64,000 nt of DNA from Paenibacillus tyrphae (GCF_000722545.1 NZ_JNVM01000004.1:186001-250000); one strand, 5' to 3'; positions 8,314-17,383 are shown, numbered from the stretch's first letter. Program-made: numbers and translations. The notes: generated by a model from the sequence alone, not told the origin.

Positions 8314-8343
8314 ACTGTACCATTGGGCGGCTCGTACTGTCAA
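8314..8343 (-). promoter_or_regulatory. Sigma-A promoter of the bmrCD operon
   Basis: On the minus strand a perfect TTGACA (complement of 8338-8343) is followed after 18 bases by TACAGT (complement of 8314-8319). Transcription would start near 8307, giving a leader of about 375 bases. Confidence 0.65.
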
Positions 8344-8363
8344 CGGGAAAAAACGATTATAAT
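8335..8363 (+). promoter_or_regulatory. Possible divergent promoter for the esterase gene
   Basis: A perfect TATAAT (8358-8363) faces right, 17 bases after a poor -35 (TACTGT). It overlaps the bmrCD promoter back to back. The leader to 8492 contains an imperfect CAGGA/TCCTG pairing but nothing I can name. Confidence 0.3.
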
Positions 8364-8492
8364 CAATCGGGCCGAAGGGATCAAAAAAAGACAGGATAGA
8401 GTCCGAGTTGAGACTTGAGATTCCGGCCGTCCTGAATTACATTGGGAATAAGAAGTGAATTCCACACTTTGTAAAAAAAGGATGGTGCGACG

Positions 8493-9452
8493 ATGCCGCT
8501 GCTGGATATGCCGCTGGACCAACTGAAAACGTACCAAGGATGCAATCCGCGTCCCAACGATCTGGACGAATACTGGGAAGCGGCGCTGCAGGAAATGCGG
8601 GCGACCGATCCTCAGGTCGAGCTAGTACCGTCGGAGTTCACGACGCCGTTCGCGGAATGCTTCGACTTGTATTTTACCGGCGTCCGGGGCGCGCGGATTC
8701 ACGCTAAATATGTGCGCCCGACCCGAACCGACGGTCCGCATCCGGCCCTGCTCCAATTCCACGGCTATACGGGAAATTCCGGCGATTGGCAGGATAAGCT
8801 GCAGTATGCGGCGCTGGGCTACTCCGTTGCGGCCATGGACGCGCGCGGCCAAGGCGGCTTGTCGGAGGATACGGGCGGGGTGAAGGGAACGACGCATCAC
8901 GGCCATTTTATCCGCGGTCTGGACGGCGAGCCGGACAATTTGCTGTTCCGCCATATTTTCCTGGATACGGCGCAGCTGGCTTCCATTGTGATGAGCTTTC
9001 CGGAGGTGGATGAGAACCGGGTAGGGGCGTCGGGCTGGTCCCAGGGCGGCGCCTTGACGATGGCCTGCGCGGCGCTGGAGCCGCGGATTCGTAAGGCTGC
9101 GCCGGTATATCCGTTCCTGAGCGACTACAAGCGGGTATGGGAGATGGATTTAGCCAAAGACGCCTATGCCGAGCTGCGCACGTATTTCCGCCATTTTGAT
9201 CCGCAGCATAAACGGGAAGAGGAGATTTTTACCAAGCTCGGCTACATCGATATCCAGCATTTGGCGCACCGCATTCGGGCGGAGCTGCTGATCGGCATCG
9301 GGCTGATGGACCCGATTTGCCCGCCTTCCACACAGTTTGCCGCGATCAACAAAGTCACGTCGCCGGTGCAGCTGGAAATTTACCCGGACTTCGGACACGA
9401 AGGGCTTCCGGGAATGCAGGACAAGATTTATCAATTTATGAAAAGCCTATAA
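8493..9452 (+). CDS. cah: Cephalosporin-C deacetylase / acetyl xylan esterase
   Basis: A 319-residue alpha/beta hydrolase of the AXE1 family (carbohydrate esterase 7), close in length to B. subtilis Cah. It removes acetyl groups from xylo-oligosaccharides and cephalosporins. The nucleophile is Ser183 in GWSQGG; Asp273 (LMDPICPP) and His302 (DFGHEG) complete the triad with the family's usual spacing. The oxyanion region HGYTGNSGDW and the ARGQGG motif are intact. There is no signal peptide, so it acts in the cytoplasm on imported acetylated sugars. AAGGATGG lies 8 bases before the ATG. It is a single-gene unit with its own terminator. Confidence 0.9.
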   Translation: MPLLDMPLDQLKTYQGCNPRPNDLDEYWEAALQEMRATDPQVELVPSEFTTPFAECFDLYFTGVRGARIHAKYVRPTRTDGPHPALLQFHGYTGNSGDWQDKLQYAALGYSVAAMDARGQGGLSEDTGGVKGTTHHGHFIRGLDGEPDNLLFRHIFLDTAQLASIVMSFPEVDENRVGASGWSQGGALTMACAALEPRIRKAAPVYPFLSDYKRVWEMDLAKDAYAELRTYFRHFDPQHKREEEIFTKLGYIDIQHLAHRIRAELLIGIGLMDPICPPSTQFAAINKVTSPVQLEIYPDFGHEGLPGMQDKIYQFMKSL

Positions 9453-9464
9453 CAGCAAAAGAAG

Positions 9465-9494
9465 AGCGTCCGGCCCATCGCCGGGCGCTTTTTG
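9465..9494 (+). terminator. Intrinsic terminator after esterase
   Basis: A 10-bp stem (AGCGTCCGGC with GCCGGGCGCT, one G-T) and a 5-base loop precede five T. It lies between convergent genes; the minus-strand T tract is interrupted. Confidence 0.75.
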
Positions 9495-9504
9495 CCGTTT
9501 ACGC

Positions 9505-10683
9505 TCAGGAAGAAGCTGCGCCCGTTTTGCGGACGGCGAGACGGCCGCCTACGGCGATTCCGCCCAGATACAAGACGGCGCTTACGCCGAACAGCAGCGG
9601 AATGCTTTCTCCGACAAAAAGGAGCGATCCGAGCATCGGGCCTGCCGCCATGCCCAGATAGCGGACAAAATTGTAGACGCCGACGGCGGTCGCGCGGTCA
9701 TCGGGGAACATTTCCGTAAGGAGCGTGGCCGGCATCGACATGGTAAGTCCCATCGTCAGGCCGAACAGGCAGAACACGGCAGTCAGCACGGGCAGCGACA
9801 GCCCGGCCGTGAAAGCGAACAGCAGCACGGTCGCGGCATTGGCCGCGCAGCCCCATAAATAGCCGCTCTCTCCGGGGAACCGGCTTTGGACCCATCCTCC
9901 AGCCTTGACTCCAATCATAGAGCAGAGCGCCATGAGCAGCATCAGCGTTCCCGTCTGCGCCGGCTCGTAGCCGTAGCGGTGATGGGCGATGATCGGAATG
10001 TAAACGAGAAAGACGAAGTAGACCAAAAACTGCACGAACCCGACAGTCAGCAGGGCAGCCGCCCGGGGATGGCGGGCCAGACGGACAAACGAGCTCCAAC
10101 CGACGCTTTTACGCACGGCTGTTGCTTTCGGCCGGGTTTCAGGGAGCAGGAAAGCGTTGGCTGCAAGCAGGATCAGCGATATGGCGCCCAGCAGCAAAAA
10201 CGCGCTTCCATAGCCGTAACGGCCGCCGATCAGTCCGCCGACCCACGGGCCGACGGCCGGAGACAATCCGAGCATCAGCTGGTAAGTTGCCATCCCTTGG
10301 GCCCGCTCCTTTCCTTCGAACACATCGCCGATTACGGCTGCCGCCACGACCGGAACGGCCGCCGCACCGATGCCCTGAAGCAGACGGAAGACGAGCAGCG
10401 CATCAACCGAGGCGGCGTAGGCGCAGCCAAGTGAGGCCAGCGTATAGACGCCGATGGCCGGGAGCAGGACGATTTTGCGGCCCTTACGGTCCGACAGCGG
10501 ACCGAAGACAAGCTGCATGACCGCGAGCGCTACGGTAAATACGGTGACGGTCAGGTTGACCATCGCCTGCGTCGTGTGCAGCTTTTCCTGAACCTCCACC
10601 AGCAGCGGAGAGTACAAATTTTGCGCCAAAGACGCCACAAAGGCGCTGAAGCCGATCAAATACAAGATGATGCGGGATTTCAT
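9505..10683 (-). CDS. MFS multidrug efflux transporter (Bcr/CflA-like)
   Basis: A 392-residue, 12-helix major facilitator. The N-terminal half has the family signature GPLSDRKGRK between helices 2 and 3, and motif C-like glycines in LSPAVGPWVGG, typical of drug:proton antiporters. ATG 10683 was chosen because AAGGAG lies 10 bases upstream; an in-frame ATG 13 codons earlier would place the start inside the operator. It is divergent from a TetR gene with a pair of palindromes between them, so it is very probably the repressor's target. The exported compound is unknown. Confidence 0.85.
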   Translation of the reverse strand: MKSRIILYLIGFSAFVASLAQNLYSPLLVEVQEKLHTTQAMVNLTVTVFTVALAVMQLVFGPLSDRKGRKIVLLPAIGVYTLASLGCAYAASVDALLVFRLLQGIGAAAVPVVAAAVIGDVFEGKERAQGMATYQLMLGLSPAVGPWVGGLIGGRYGYGSAFLLLGAISLILLAANAFLLPETRPKATAVRKSVGWSSFVRLARHPRAAALLTVGFVQFLVYFVFLVYIPIIAHHRYGYEPAQTGTLMLLMALCSMIGVKAGGWVQSRFPGESGYLWGCAANAATVLLFAFTAGLSLPVLTAVFCLFGLTMGLTMSMPATLLTEMFPDDRATAVGVYNFVRYLGMAAGPMLGSLLFVGESIPLLFGVSAVLYLGGIAVGGRLAVRKTGAASS

Positions 10684-10703
10684 GAGATCACTCCTTTTTA
10701 CTT

Positions 10704-10767
10704 TTGACTGACTCCCAGTCAATTAAGTACATTACGCATTATAGTTGATTGACCGATCGTCAGTCAA
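10704..10767. promoter_or_regulatory. Two TetR-type operators in the MFS/tetR intergenic region
   Basis: Site 1 (10704-10722) has arms TTGACT and AGTCAA around 7 bases. Site 2 (10745-10767) has arms TTGATTGAC and GTCAGTCAA around CGATC, 8 of 9 positions symmetric. Both share the half-site TTGAYTGAC, are 41 bases apart start to start, and would cover both divergent promoters. Confidence 0.65.
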
Positions 10768-10844
10768 TAAGTAAAATGAAATTATGGAGATTACCCTAAA
10801 ACGAGAAGCGTGCATTTCTCTCAATTAGCAAAGGAGTGCGACTT

Positions 10845-11474
10845 ATGGCCAGAATAACGAAGGACCCTGAAGTGCGCAGGAACGAGCTGTTGGACGCGGC
10901 CGTGCAATTGTTCGGCGATAAAGGCGTCGAGCGGACGTCCGTCAGCGACATCGTCAAACAGGTGGGGGTCGCTCAAGGGACGTTTTATTACTATTTCAAA
11001 ACGAAGGACGACGTCATCCTCGCCCTGATCGAGCGTTCGCTGTCAGAGCAAATGGAATATGTGAATTCGGTTGCCGGGCAGCCCGGGGTGGCTGCGGACC
11101 GGAAGCTGGTGGCGGCGCTGCTCGAGCGTCCGGCCGTCCTGCCGAATTACCGGGATTTTTTGCAGGTGCTGCACCACGAGAGCAACGCTATGATCCATCA
11201 GCGGTTCGTGTCCGGGAAAATTTCCGCGATGGTGCTGCCGATCGCACATATCCTTGAGCAGGGCGTAAAGGAAGGCGTGTTTCAGGTCGAGCATCCGGCG
11301 GAAACGGCCGAATTCATGCTCACGGCGATTTTGTTCATGTTCGACCCGGGCTTTTTTGACCGGACCGAGGAGGAGATCCGCGCCAAAGCCGGCACGATCG
11401 TCGGCATCATGGGGAAGCTGCTCGGTGCGGAACTCCCGCCGCCGGATCAGACAAGAAGCTTGTTTGCACTTTAA
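10845..11474 (+). CDS. TetR-family transcriptional repressor
   Basis: A 209-residue regulator. Residues 10-56 hold the TetR helix-turn-helix: RRNELLDAAVQLFGDKG, then TSVSDIVKQVGVAQGTFYYYFKTKDDV. The C-terminal ligand domain is less conserved. The start is ATG 10845 with AAAGGAG 8 bases upstream. It is divergent from the MFS pump gene, with two palindromes in between. Inferred role: represses the pump and itself until a substrate of the pump binds. Confidence 0.88.
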   Translation: MARITKDPEVRRNELLDAAVQLFGDKGVERTSVSDIVKQVGVAQGTFYYYFKTKDDVILALIERSLSEQMEYVNSVAGQPGVAADRKLVAALLERPAVLPNYRDFLQVLHHESNAMIHQRFVSGKISAMVLPIAHILEQGVKEGVFQVEHPAETAEFMLTAILFMFDPGFFDRTEEEIRAKAGTIVGIMGKLLGAELPPPDQTRSLFAL

Positions 11475-11611
11475 GCCGCGCGGATTGTTCGTTGACGGCT
11501 AGAATTCCCTGCGACTAAAATAGGAATGGAACGTTTTCATTAAACGTCTGCGGAGCCGGAAACCGGTTCCGTGTACCGATCGGAATTTGATAAAATGGAC
11601 GGAGGATGGAC

Positions 11612-12577
11612 ATGAATAGATTAGATGCCGTCGCCATCGGCGAGCTGCTGATCGATTTTACGCCCGCAGGGGTATCCGAGCAGGGGCTGCCGCGTTACGA
11701 GCAAAACCCCGGCGGCGCACCGGCCAATGTGATGGCGGGGCTGACCAAGCTGGGCAAACGGACGGCATTTATCGGCAAGGTCGGCGAGGATGCCTTCGGC
11801 CGTTTTTTGACGGGGGAGCTGGAGAAGCACGGGGTGGATACGGGCGGCATGGTATTTACCGGAGAAGCCGGTACGACGCTGGCCTTTGTCAGCCTTGATG
11901 CCAGCGGAGACCGTTCTTTCAGCTTCTACCGCAACCCAGGGGCGGACATGCTCCTACAGGAGTCAGAGATCGACTGGAAGCGCATCGAGGAAGCCGCCTT
12001 GTTTCACTTCGGCTCCGTCTCGATGACGCACGAGCCCTCGGCTTCGGCGACGCTGCGCGCGGCTGCCTATGCTCGCCGGGAAGGCAAGCTCGTCTCCTTC
12101 GATCCGAATCTGCGTCCGCTGCTGTGGCCGGATTTGGACCGTGCAAAGCGGCTGATTCTGGAAGGGCTGACTTACAGCGACGTCCTGAAGCTTTCCGAGG
12201 AGGAGCTGCATTTTCTGACCGGCGAGCGGGATTTGGAGGCGGGTACCCGGCAGCTCCAGGAGCAGTACGGTACTCCGCTGATCTTCGTGACGCTGGGGCC
12301 GGACGGCAGCTTTTACCGTCAGGGCGAGCGGACGGGCCGGGTGCCGGGCTTTGCAGTGAAAGCCGTTGATACGACCGGCGCGGGCGACGCATTCTTCTCC
12401 GGTGCGCTATTCCGCTTGATGGAATCCGGGAAGCGCCCTGACGAGCTGACGGAAGAAGAGCTCGGCGAGGTTTGCCGCTCGGGCAATGCGGCTGGCGCGC
12501 TTACGACGACCCGGAAGGGAGCCATTCCCGCCCTGCCGTCCCGGGAGGAGCTGGACCAATGGATTCGCGGAAATTGA
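11612..12577 (+). CDS. PfkB-family carbohydrate kinase, probable fructokinase
   Basis: A 321-residue ribokinase-like sugar kinase. N-terminal DAVAIGELLIDFTP, the substrate-binding NPGGAPANVMAGLTKLG, and the C-terminal catalytic DTTGAGDAFFSGAL with its Asp base are all present. The sequence resembles bacterial fructokinases (ScrK/YdjE type), which make fructose 6-phosphate from fructose; substrate assignment is by overall pattern only. I chose ATG 11612 because GGAGG ends 6 bases upstream; ATG 11606 overlaps that site. A single-gene unit, with no sugar transporter adjacent. Confidence 0.82.
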   Translation: MNRLDAVAIGELLIDFTPAGVSEQGLPRYEQNPGGAPANVMAGLTKLGKRTAFIGKVGEDAFGRFLTGELEKHGVDTGGMVFTGEAGTTLAFVSLDASGDRSFSFYRNPGADMLLQESEIDWKRIEEAALFHFGSVSMTHEPSASATLRAAAYARREGKLVSFDPNLRPLLWPDLDRAKRLILEGLTYSDVLKLSEEELHFLTGERDLEAGTRQLQEQYGTPLIFVTLGPDGSFYRQGERTGRVPGFAVKAVDTTGAGDAFFSGALFRLMESGKRPDELTEEELGEVCRSGNAAGALTTTRKGAIPALPSREELDQWIRGN

Positions 12578-12587
12578 CGGGCCAAGC

Positions 12588-12603
12588 ATGGAAACGTTTT
12601 ATT
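12588..12603 (+). promoter_or_regulatory. Possible CcpA (cre) site upstream of aspA
   Basis: ATGGAAACGTTTTATT matches 14 of 16 positions of the cre consensus WTGNAARCGNWWWCAW; the conserved CA near the 3' end is missing. It lies about 20 bases upstream of the predicted aspA -35 element. Confidence 0.3.
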
Positions 12604-12618
12604 TCTGATGTCAAGCCC

Positions 12619-12647
12619 TTTCAACCAATGGTAAATTGAGATACAAT
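12619..12647 (+). promoter_or_regulatory. Candidate sigma-A promoter for aspA
   Basis: TTTCAA (12619-12624), a 17-base spacer and TACAAT (12642-12647) lie about 75 bases before the aspA start. Confidence 0.45.
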
Positions 12648-12720
12648 AACGTATGGAGATGACATTCCTTGTAAGATCATCCCATTGCAAGTTATCGCAG
12701 CCACAAAGGGGAGACAGGTC

Positions 12721-14163
12721 ATGACCAGCGCACAATATCGGGTGGAAAAAGACTTTTTGGGCACGAAGGAAGTACCGGTCCATGCTTATTATGGAGTTCA
12801 AACGATGCGGGCCGTGGAAAACTTTCCGATTACCGGATACCGGATTCATAAAGAGCTGATTGTCGCCATGGCAACGGTCAAAAAAGCGGCGGCTGTCGCC
12901 AATATGGAGATCGGACAGCTGAATCCGAACCTTGGCAAGGTCATCGTTCAGGCGGCCGAAGAAATCATCGCCGGACAATGGCACGATCAATTTATTGTAG
13001 ACCCGATTCAAGGCGGGGCAGGCACGTCGATCAACATGAACACGAACGAAGTCATTGCCAACCGAGGCATCGAGCTGCTCGGGGGCGAGAAGGGTAATTA
13101 CTTTACCCTTAGTCCCAATACCCATGTGAACATGGCGCAGTCGACGAACGACGCTTTCCCGACGGCGATTCATATTTCCGTTCTGACGCTGCTCGATCAA
13201 CTGCTTGAGGTGATGAACGAGCTGCACGAAGGCTTTGAGGCCAAAGCGAAAGAATTCGACGGCGTGATCAAAATGGGCCGGACGCACCTGCAGGATGGTG
13301 TACCGATCCGCCTCGGCCAGGAGTTTGAAGCTTACCGCCGGGTGCTCGCGAGAGACATCAAGCGGATTACCCAGACGCGTCAGCATTTGTACGAGATCAA
13401 TATGGGTGCGACGGCTGTCGGCACCGGCTTGAACGCCGATCCGCGCTACATTAAGCGCGTGGCGGAGCTGCTGGCCGAATTGACCGGCTTCCCGCTGGTT
13501 AGCGCGGAGCACCTCGTCGATGCGACGCAGAACACCGACGCCTATACGGAAGTGTCTGCGGCATTGAAGGTGTGCATGATCAACATGTCGAAGGTGGCGA
13601 ACGACCTGCGGCTGATGGCTTCGGGTCCGCGTACCGGCTTGTCCGAGATCAATCTGCCGGCGCGTCAGCCGGGCTCTTCGATCATGCCGGGTAAAGTGAA
13701 CCCGGTTATGTGCGAGGTCGTCAACCAGGTGGCGTTCCAGGTGATCGGCAACGACCATACCATTTGCTTGGCTTCCGAAGCGGGACAGCTCGAACTGAAC
13801 GTCATGGAGCCGGTGCTGGTGTTCAACCTGCTGCAATCGCTCAGCATGATGAGCCAAGTGTTCAAGGTGTTCAAAAAATACTGCCTCGACGGCATCCAAG
13901 CGAATATCGACCGCTGCAAAGAGTACGTCGAGCGGAGCGTCGGCATCATTACCGCGCTGAACCCGCATCTGGGCTACGAGCCGGTGGCGAGAATCGCCCG
14001 CGAAGCGATCGAAACCGGCCGCTCGGTCCGCGAGCTTTGCCTCTTGTACGATGTGCTGCGCGAAGACGAGCTGAACTTGATTTTGGACCCGTATGAAATG
14101 ACGAATCCGGGCATTGCGGGCGCATCGCTGCTCGAAACGCACCGCGACGAAGAGAAAAAATAA
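12721..14163 (+). CDS. aspA: Aspartate ammonia-lyase (aspartase)
   Basis: A 480-residue member of the aspartase/fumarase superfamily, converting L-aspartate to fumarate and ammonia. The superfamily signature GSSIMPGKVNPV is present, with the preceding TGLSEINLP. HVNMAQSTNDAFPT and the N-terminal YYGVQTMRAVENF match aspartases rather than argininosuccinate lyases; fumarase C is the main alternative, which I consider less likely because of the KxxLG-EVPVHAYYGVQTMRA region and the long C-terminal domain. The start is ATG 12721 behind GGGGAG. Gene stands alone; a near-cre motif upstream suggests carbon catabolite control. Confidence 0.85.
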   Translation: MTSAQYRVEKDFLGTKEVPVHAYYGVQTMRAVENFPITGYRIHKELIVAMATVKKAAAVANMEIGQLNPNLGKVIVQAAEEIIAGQWHDQFIVDPIQGGAGTSINMNTNEVIANRGIELLGGEKGNYFTLSPNTHVNMAQSTNDAFPTAIHISVLTLLDQLLEVMNELHEGFEAKAKEFDGVIKMGRTHLQDGVPIRLGQEFEAYRRVLARDIKRITQTRQHLYEINMGATAVGTGLNADPRYIKRVAELLAELTGFPLVSAEHLVDATQNTDAYTEVSAALKVCMINMSKVANDLRLMASGPRTGLSEINLPARQPGSSIMPGKVNPVMCEVVNQVAFQVIGNDHTICLASEAGQLELNVMEPVLVFNLLQSLSMMSQVFKVFKKYCLDGIQANIDRCKEYVERSVGIITALNPHLGYEPVARIAREAIETGRSVRELCLLYDVLREDELNLILDPYEMTNPGIAGASLLETHRDEEKK

Positions 14164-14195
14164 CGGCCGAACGCTTCCATCTGGCCGGTTAGGCG

Positions 14196-14237
14196 ACAAG
14201 CGCCGCTGTCTCAAGAGACGGTGGCGTTTGTTTTTTG
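14196..14237. terminator. Intrinsic terminator after aspA, overlapping the convergent gene's end
   Basis: A 16-bp stem with three G-T pairs and a CAAG loop (14196-14231) is followed by a run of six T. It overlaps the last codons of the convergent EamA gene. Confidence 0.8.
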
Positions 14238-15143
14238 ATTCGTAGGGGCTTTTTTCAAAGCCAATAATAAAATCATCCCGATGATGCAAGACGTGCCGAT
14301 CCACTGAAAATATCCAAACGGCTCTTTCAGCCAAAGAACCGTGGTTAACACAGCCGCCAGCGGCTCCAGACTGCCAACGAGGCTCGATTCTTTGGGGGAA
14401 AGACTTTGCAAGCTTTCGATATAAAACCAAAAGGCGAGCATGGTGCCGAATACGATCACGAATACCAGGTATAAACAGGCTTCCAGCGGCATATCGGCAA
14501 AGTTCGCCTGCCAAGGCGGGTGGATAAAGCTTAAGGCGGCGCCCCCGATGATCATCGCCCAGCCGACGATGACAAGCGAATCGTATTGCTTCAATAGAGG
14601 AACCGCATATACCGTATAAAACGCTAACGTTACCCCGGATAACACTCCCCAAACGATGGCAGGCGTCGGCACCGATAGCTGGGAGATAGAGCCATTGGTT
14701 AATAATAAAAAGCAGCCGACTAAAGCGAGAGAAACGGTTACTAGATCTTGTACGGTGAAAACCGTCTGTTTTCTCAGGACGAGATAAATAATAATCATGA
14801 CCGGCGCCAAATATTGCAGCAGCGTAGCGACGGCGGCATTGCCGTGCTGGATCGAAGCCATATACGTATATTGAACCGCGAGCGTGCCAAATAACGCGAA
14901 AATAACCAGTTTAAAGGCCGCCCTTCGGTTTTTCCAGACACTGGTGATTTGGGAACGGTCTTTTGTAAAAAATTGCACGGTTAAGAGTAAAATGCCGGCG
15001 ATGAGCAATCGGGTCGTGACCAGCCAATCGACCTCGATGGCGTAATGTTGAAACAGCTTTTTGGCGACGGTGCCGCTGATTCCCCATAATACCGCTCCGG
15101 TGATCACGAGAATTAATCCTCTTCTTCTAGCAGGTCTGTCCAT
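14211..15143 (-). CDS. EamA/DMT-family permease
   Basis: A 310-residue protein with ten hydrophobic segments arranged as two EamA repeats; each repeat opens with a Gly-rich helix ([14 protein letters not shown] and [14 protein letters not shown]) and ends in a Pro/Glu-containing one ([24 protein letters not shown]). Known of the family: drug/metabolite exporters, often of amino acids or nucleobases; substrate unknown here. It is divergent from an AraC-type regulator, which probably controls it. AAGGTGGAG lies 9 bases before ATG 15143. Confidence 0.85.
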   Translation of the reverse strand: MDRPARRRGLILVITGAVLWGISGTVAKKLFQHYAIEVDWLVTTRLLIAGILLLTVQFFTKDRSQITSVWKNRRAAFKLVIFALFGTLAVQYTYMASIQHGNAAVATLLQYLAPVMIIIYLVLRKQTVFTVQDLVTVSLALVGCFLLLTNGSISQLSVPTPAIVWGVLSGVTLAFYTVYAVPLLKQYDSLVIVGWAMIIGGAALSFIHPPWQANFADMPLEACLYLVFVIVFGTMLAFWFYIESLQSLSPKESSLVGSLEPLAAVLTTVLWLKEPFGYFQWIGTSCIIGMILLLALKKAPTNQKTNATVS

Positions 15144-15254
15144 AAACGAGTCTCCACCTTAAAATATAATAATAGTGTTATAATAGGAGAAATCGGGCTT
15201 TGAAGATATTAGAATCGGATAAATAAATATAAGGATTTTGAGGTCGGAGTCATC

Positions 15255-16148
15255 ATGCAAATCAAAAATTTCAAGATTGACCCAAGCTTAAAGGAACTGA
15301 CCGAACACCGGACGGTCGTGCTGCCGATGGCATGCTACGAAACCACAATTAATCAAAATATACACGGCTATATCCCGCTTCATTGGCATGAGGAAATTCA
15401 ACTGGTGCTGATTGTAAAAGGAGAAGCGCTTTTTCAAATCAACGAAGATCGTGTAACGGTTCGGGAGGGCGAGGGGCTGTTTATCAATAGCGGCTGCCTG
15501 CACACGGCGGAAGAGAAGGATCAATCGGGCTGCGTCTACATTTGCTTGAATGTTTCTCCCCATTTCGTATTATCGCAAGAGCTTTACACGACCTTTGTAT
15601 ATCCTTATATTCAAGCGACAAATCTTTCATACTTACATTTGCATCCTAGTGACCCTTGGCGGAAAAATAGTTTGGATGCCATCCTGAGCATCCATCGATT
15701 GCTTCGGCAAAAACCGCCGTTCTATGAAATCAGTATCACCGTGCAGCTGACGTTAATTTGGCAAACCCTCATTATGAATGGCTTTCAGCCGGAATACGAC
15801 CGGACGGAAATGCAGAAGAATCAGCGAATCAAGCAAATGCTGCAATGGATTCATACCCATTATGCCGAGAAAATCAAGCTGGATGACATCGCCAGAGCCG
15901 GCCAATTGAGCCGCTCCGAATGCTGCCGCTATTTCAAACGAATTCTGAAGACGACGCCGCTAAGCTACGTAACGGAATATCGAATCCAAAAAAGCTTAGT
16001 CCTCCTGCAGCAAGCGGAATCGAATGTGACGGAAGTCGCCTACCAAGTAGGGTTTAATAGTACAAGCTACTTTATCGATCAATTCCGCAAGTCCATGAGG
16101 ATTACACCGCTAGCTTACAAGAGATCTAAAATGGATGACGGCTCATAA
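15255..16148 (+). CDS. AraC-family transcriptional regulator with cupin sensor
   Basis: A 297-residue regulator. The N-terminal half is a cupin-like sensor: IPLHWHEEIQLVLIVKGEALFQINED, then EGEGLFINSGCLHTAEE. The C-terminal 100 residues carry two helix-turn-helices, IKLDDIARAGQLSRSECCRYFKR and VTEVAYQVGFNSTSYFIDQFRK. It is divergent from the EamA permease, with 111 A/T-rich bases between, and likely activates it in response to a small ligand. Confidence 0.88.
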   Translation: MQIKNFKIDPSLKELTEHRTVVLPMACYETTINQNIHGYIPLHWHEEIQLVLIVKGEALFQINEDRVTVREGEGLFINSGCLHTAEEKDQSGCVYICLNVSPHFVLSQELYTTFVYPYIQATNLSYLHLHPSDPWRKNSLDAILSIHRLLRQKPPFYEISITVQLTLIWQTLIMNGFQPEYDRTEMQKNQRIKQMLQWIHTHYAEKIKLDDIARAGQLSRSECCRYFKRILKTTPLSYVTEYRIQKSLVLLQQAESNVTEVAYQVGFNSTSYFIDQFRKSMRITPLAYKRSKMDDGS

Positions 16149-16247
16149 AACGGGACAGGAACAAAGTCCCCGCACAGTCCGGACGACGGCTCCTTGTCTC
16201 CGGCTTTTTTCGTTCCCTGATAAGCTCATAATGTTCGAATAAAATGA

Positions 16248-16276
16248 TTGAAAAAATCAAAATTATGATTTATATT
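16248..16276 (+). promoter_or_regulatory. Sigma-A promoter of the agaS operon
   Basis: TTGAAA (16248-16253), 17 bases, TATATT (16271-16276). It lies 30 bases before the GTG start of the first gene, so the leader is very short. Confidence 0.6.
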
Positions 16277-16305
16277 ATCATTAATAAGACGAAAGGGGTA
16301 ATATT

Positions 16306-17361
16306 GTGAAGCCATTCGGTCAATATACGTATCCTGAAATTTCGGCACAGGCGGAGGCGCTGAAAGCGGCGCTGGCACAGCTTCAGCAGCAGGGAGATTG
16401 GGTTCAAAAGCATCTCCTCGATTCGGAAACGGACGAGACGGTGTTCATCGGCAGCGGTTCATCCTATTATCAAGCACTAGCGATGGCGTCCGTCTACCGG
16501 ACATGGCTGGGTAAAAGCGCAACGGCTTATCCTTCCTCGGAGGTGTTCCTGTTCCGCGAGCAGACGCTCCCTCCGAACCGCAATTATTTGGTTATCGGCG
16601 TATCGAGATCGGGCGAATCGACGGAAGTGCTGCTGGCGCTGGAAGCCGTGAAGCCGCTTCCTAACGTGAAGGTCGCGGGTATCACCTGCTACGAAGAGAG
16701 CAGCATGGCGAAGCTGGCGGATTGCCTGGTGTCCCCGCTCGGGAAAGAAACGAGCACCGTTATGACGAAATCGTTCAGCAGTATGACGTTTTTGATGCAC
16801 GCGGCGATCGCCAAGGCGGCGGGCAAGCAGGATCAATTCGAACAGCTTGCTTCGGTCGCTCAAACGGACGATCAAGTCGTCAAAGCCGCCGACGCTTTCA
16901 TTAAACCTTTGGTCGACACGAACGATTTTCAAAAGGTCATTTACCTTGGCATGGGCACGTACTACGGCATTGCGCTGGAAGCGAGCTTGAAAATCAAAGA
17001 AATGTCCTACGTCTGGACGGAAGCGTACGGTACGCTGGAGTTCCGCCACGGTCCCAAGTCGATTGTGGAGCCGGGTACGCTCGTCTGCCTGCTGCTGTCC
17101 GAGAAAGCGCGCGATTACGAGCTGAAGGTCGCCAAGGAAATGCAGGAGTACGGCGCATTCGTGCTGCTCGTCACGGCGAAGGCCGGGGAAGACACCACGT
17201 TCGCGGATGCGGTATTCGAAGTCGGCGGAGCGGAGATGAGCGACGATGCCCGGACGGTGCTTTATTTGCCGGCGCTGCAATATTTGGGCTTCTATACGGC
17301 CATGAAACGCAACGTGGACCCGGATATGCCCCGCAACCTGACGCAAGTGGTCAAAATTTAG
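16306..17361 (+). CDS. agaS: AgaS-like sugar isomerase/deaminase with two SIS domains
   Basis: A 351-residue double-SIS protein. The first SIS has FIGSGSSYYQALA and the Ser-rich phosphosugar loop VSRSGESTEV; the second has the YLGMGTYYGIALE strand and the glutamate-containing EAYGTLEFRHGPKSIV segment typical of sugar-phosphate deaminases/isomerases. AgaS-type enzymes convert galactosamine 6-phosphate to tagatose 6-phosphate. The start is GTG 16306 with AAAGGGG upstream. The next two genes encode a tagatose/fructose bisphosphate aldolase and a PfkB kinase, which fits isomerisation, then phosphorylation, then cleavage. FrlB-like fructoselysine enzymes are an alternative. Confidence 0.75.
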   Translation: MKPFGQYTYPEISAQAEALKAALAQLQQQGDWVQKHLLDSETDETVFIGSGSSYYQALAMASVYRTWLGKSATAYPSSEVFLFREQTLPPNRNYLVIGVSRSGESTEVLLALEAVKPLPNVKVAGITCYEESSMAKLADCLVSPLGKETSTVMTKSFSSMTFLMHAAIAKAAGKQDQFEQLASVAQTDDQVVKAADAFIKPLVDTNDFQKVIYLGMGTYYGIALEASLKIKEMSYVWTEAYGTLEFRHGPKSIVEPGTLVCLLLSEKARDYELKVAKEMQEYGAFVLLVTAKAGEDTTFADAVFEVGGAEMSDDARTVLYLPALQYLGFYTAMKRNVDPDMPRNLTQVVKI

Positions 17362-17383
17362 CCGGAAGCGAGATGACATCGAT

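Noticed and set aside
11521..11560. Possible cre site upstream of the fructokinase gene
   Set aside because: TGGAACGTTTTCA looks cre-like but is one base short of the consensus spacing, so I did not list it.
12319..14652. Open frame of 777 codons antisense to aspA and its neighbours
   Set aside because: Same artefact as at leuS; it crosses the terminator and two intergenic regions, with no recognisable domain.
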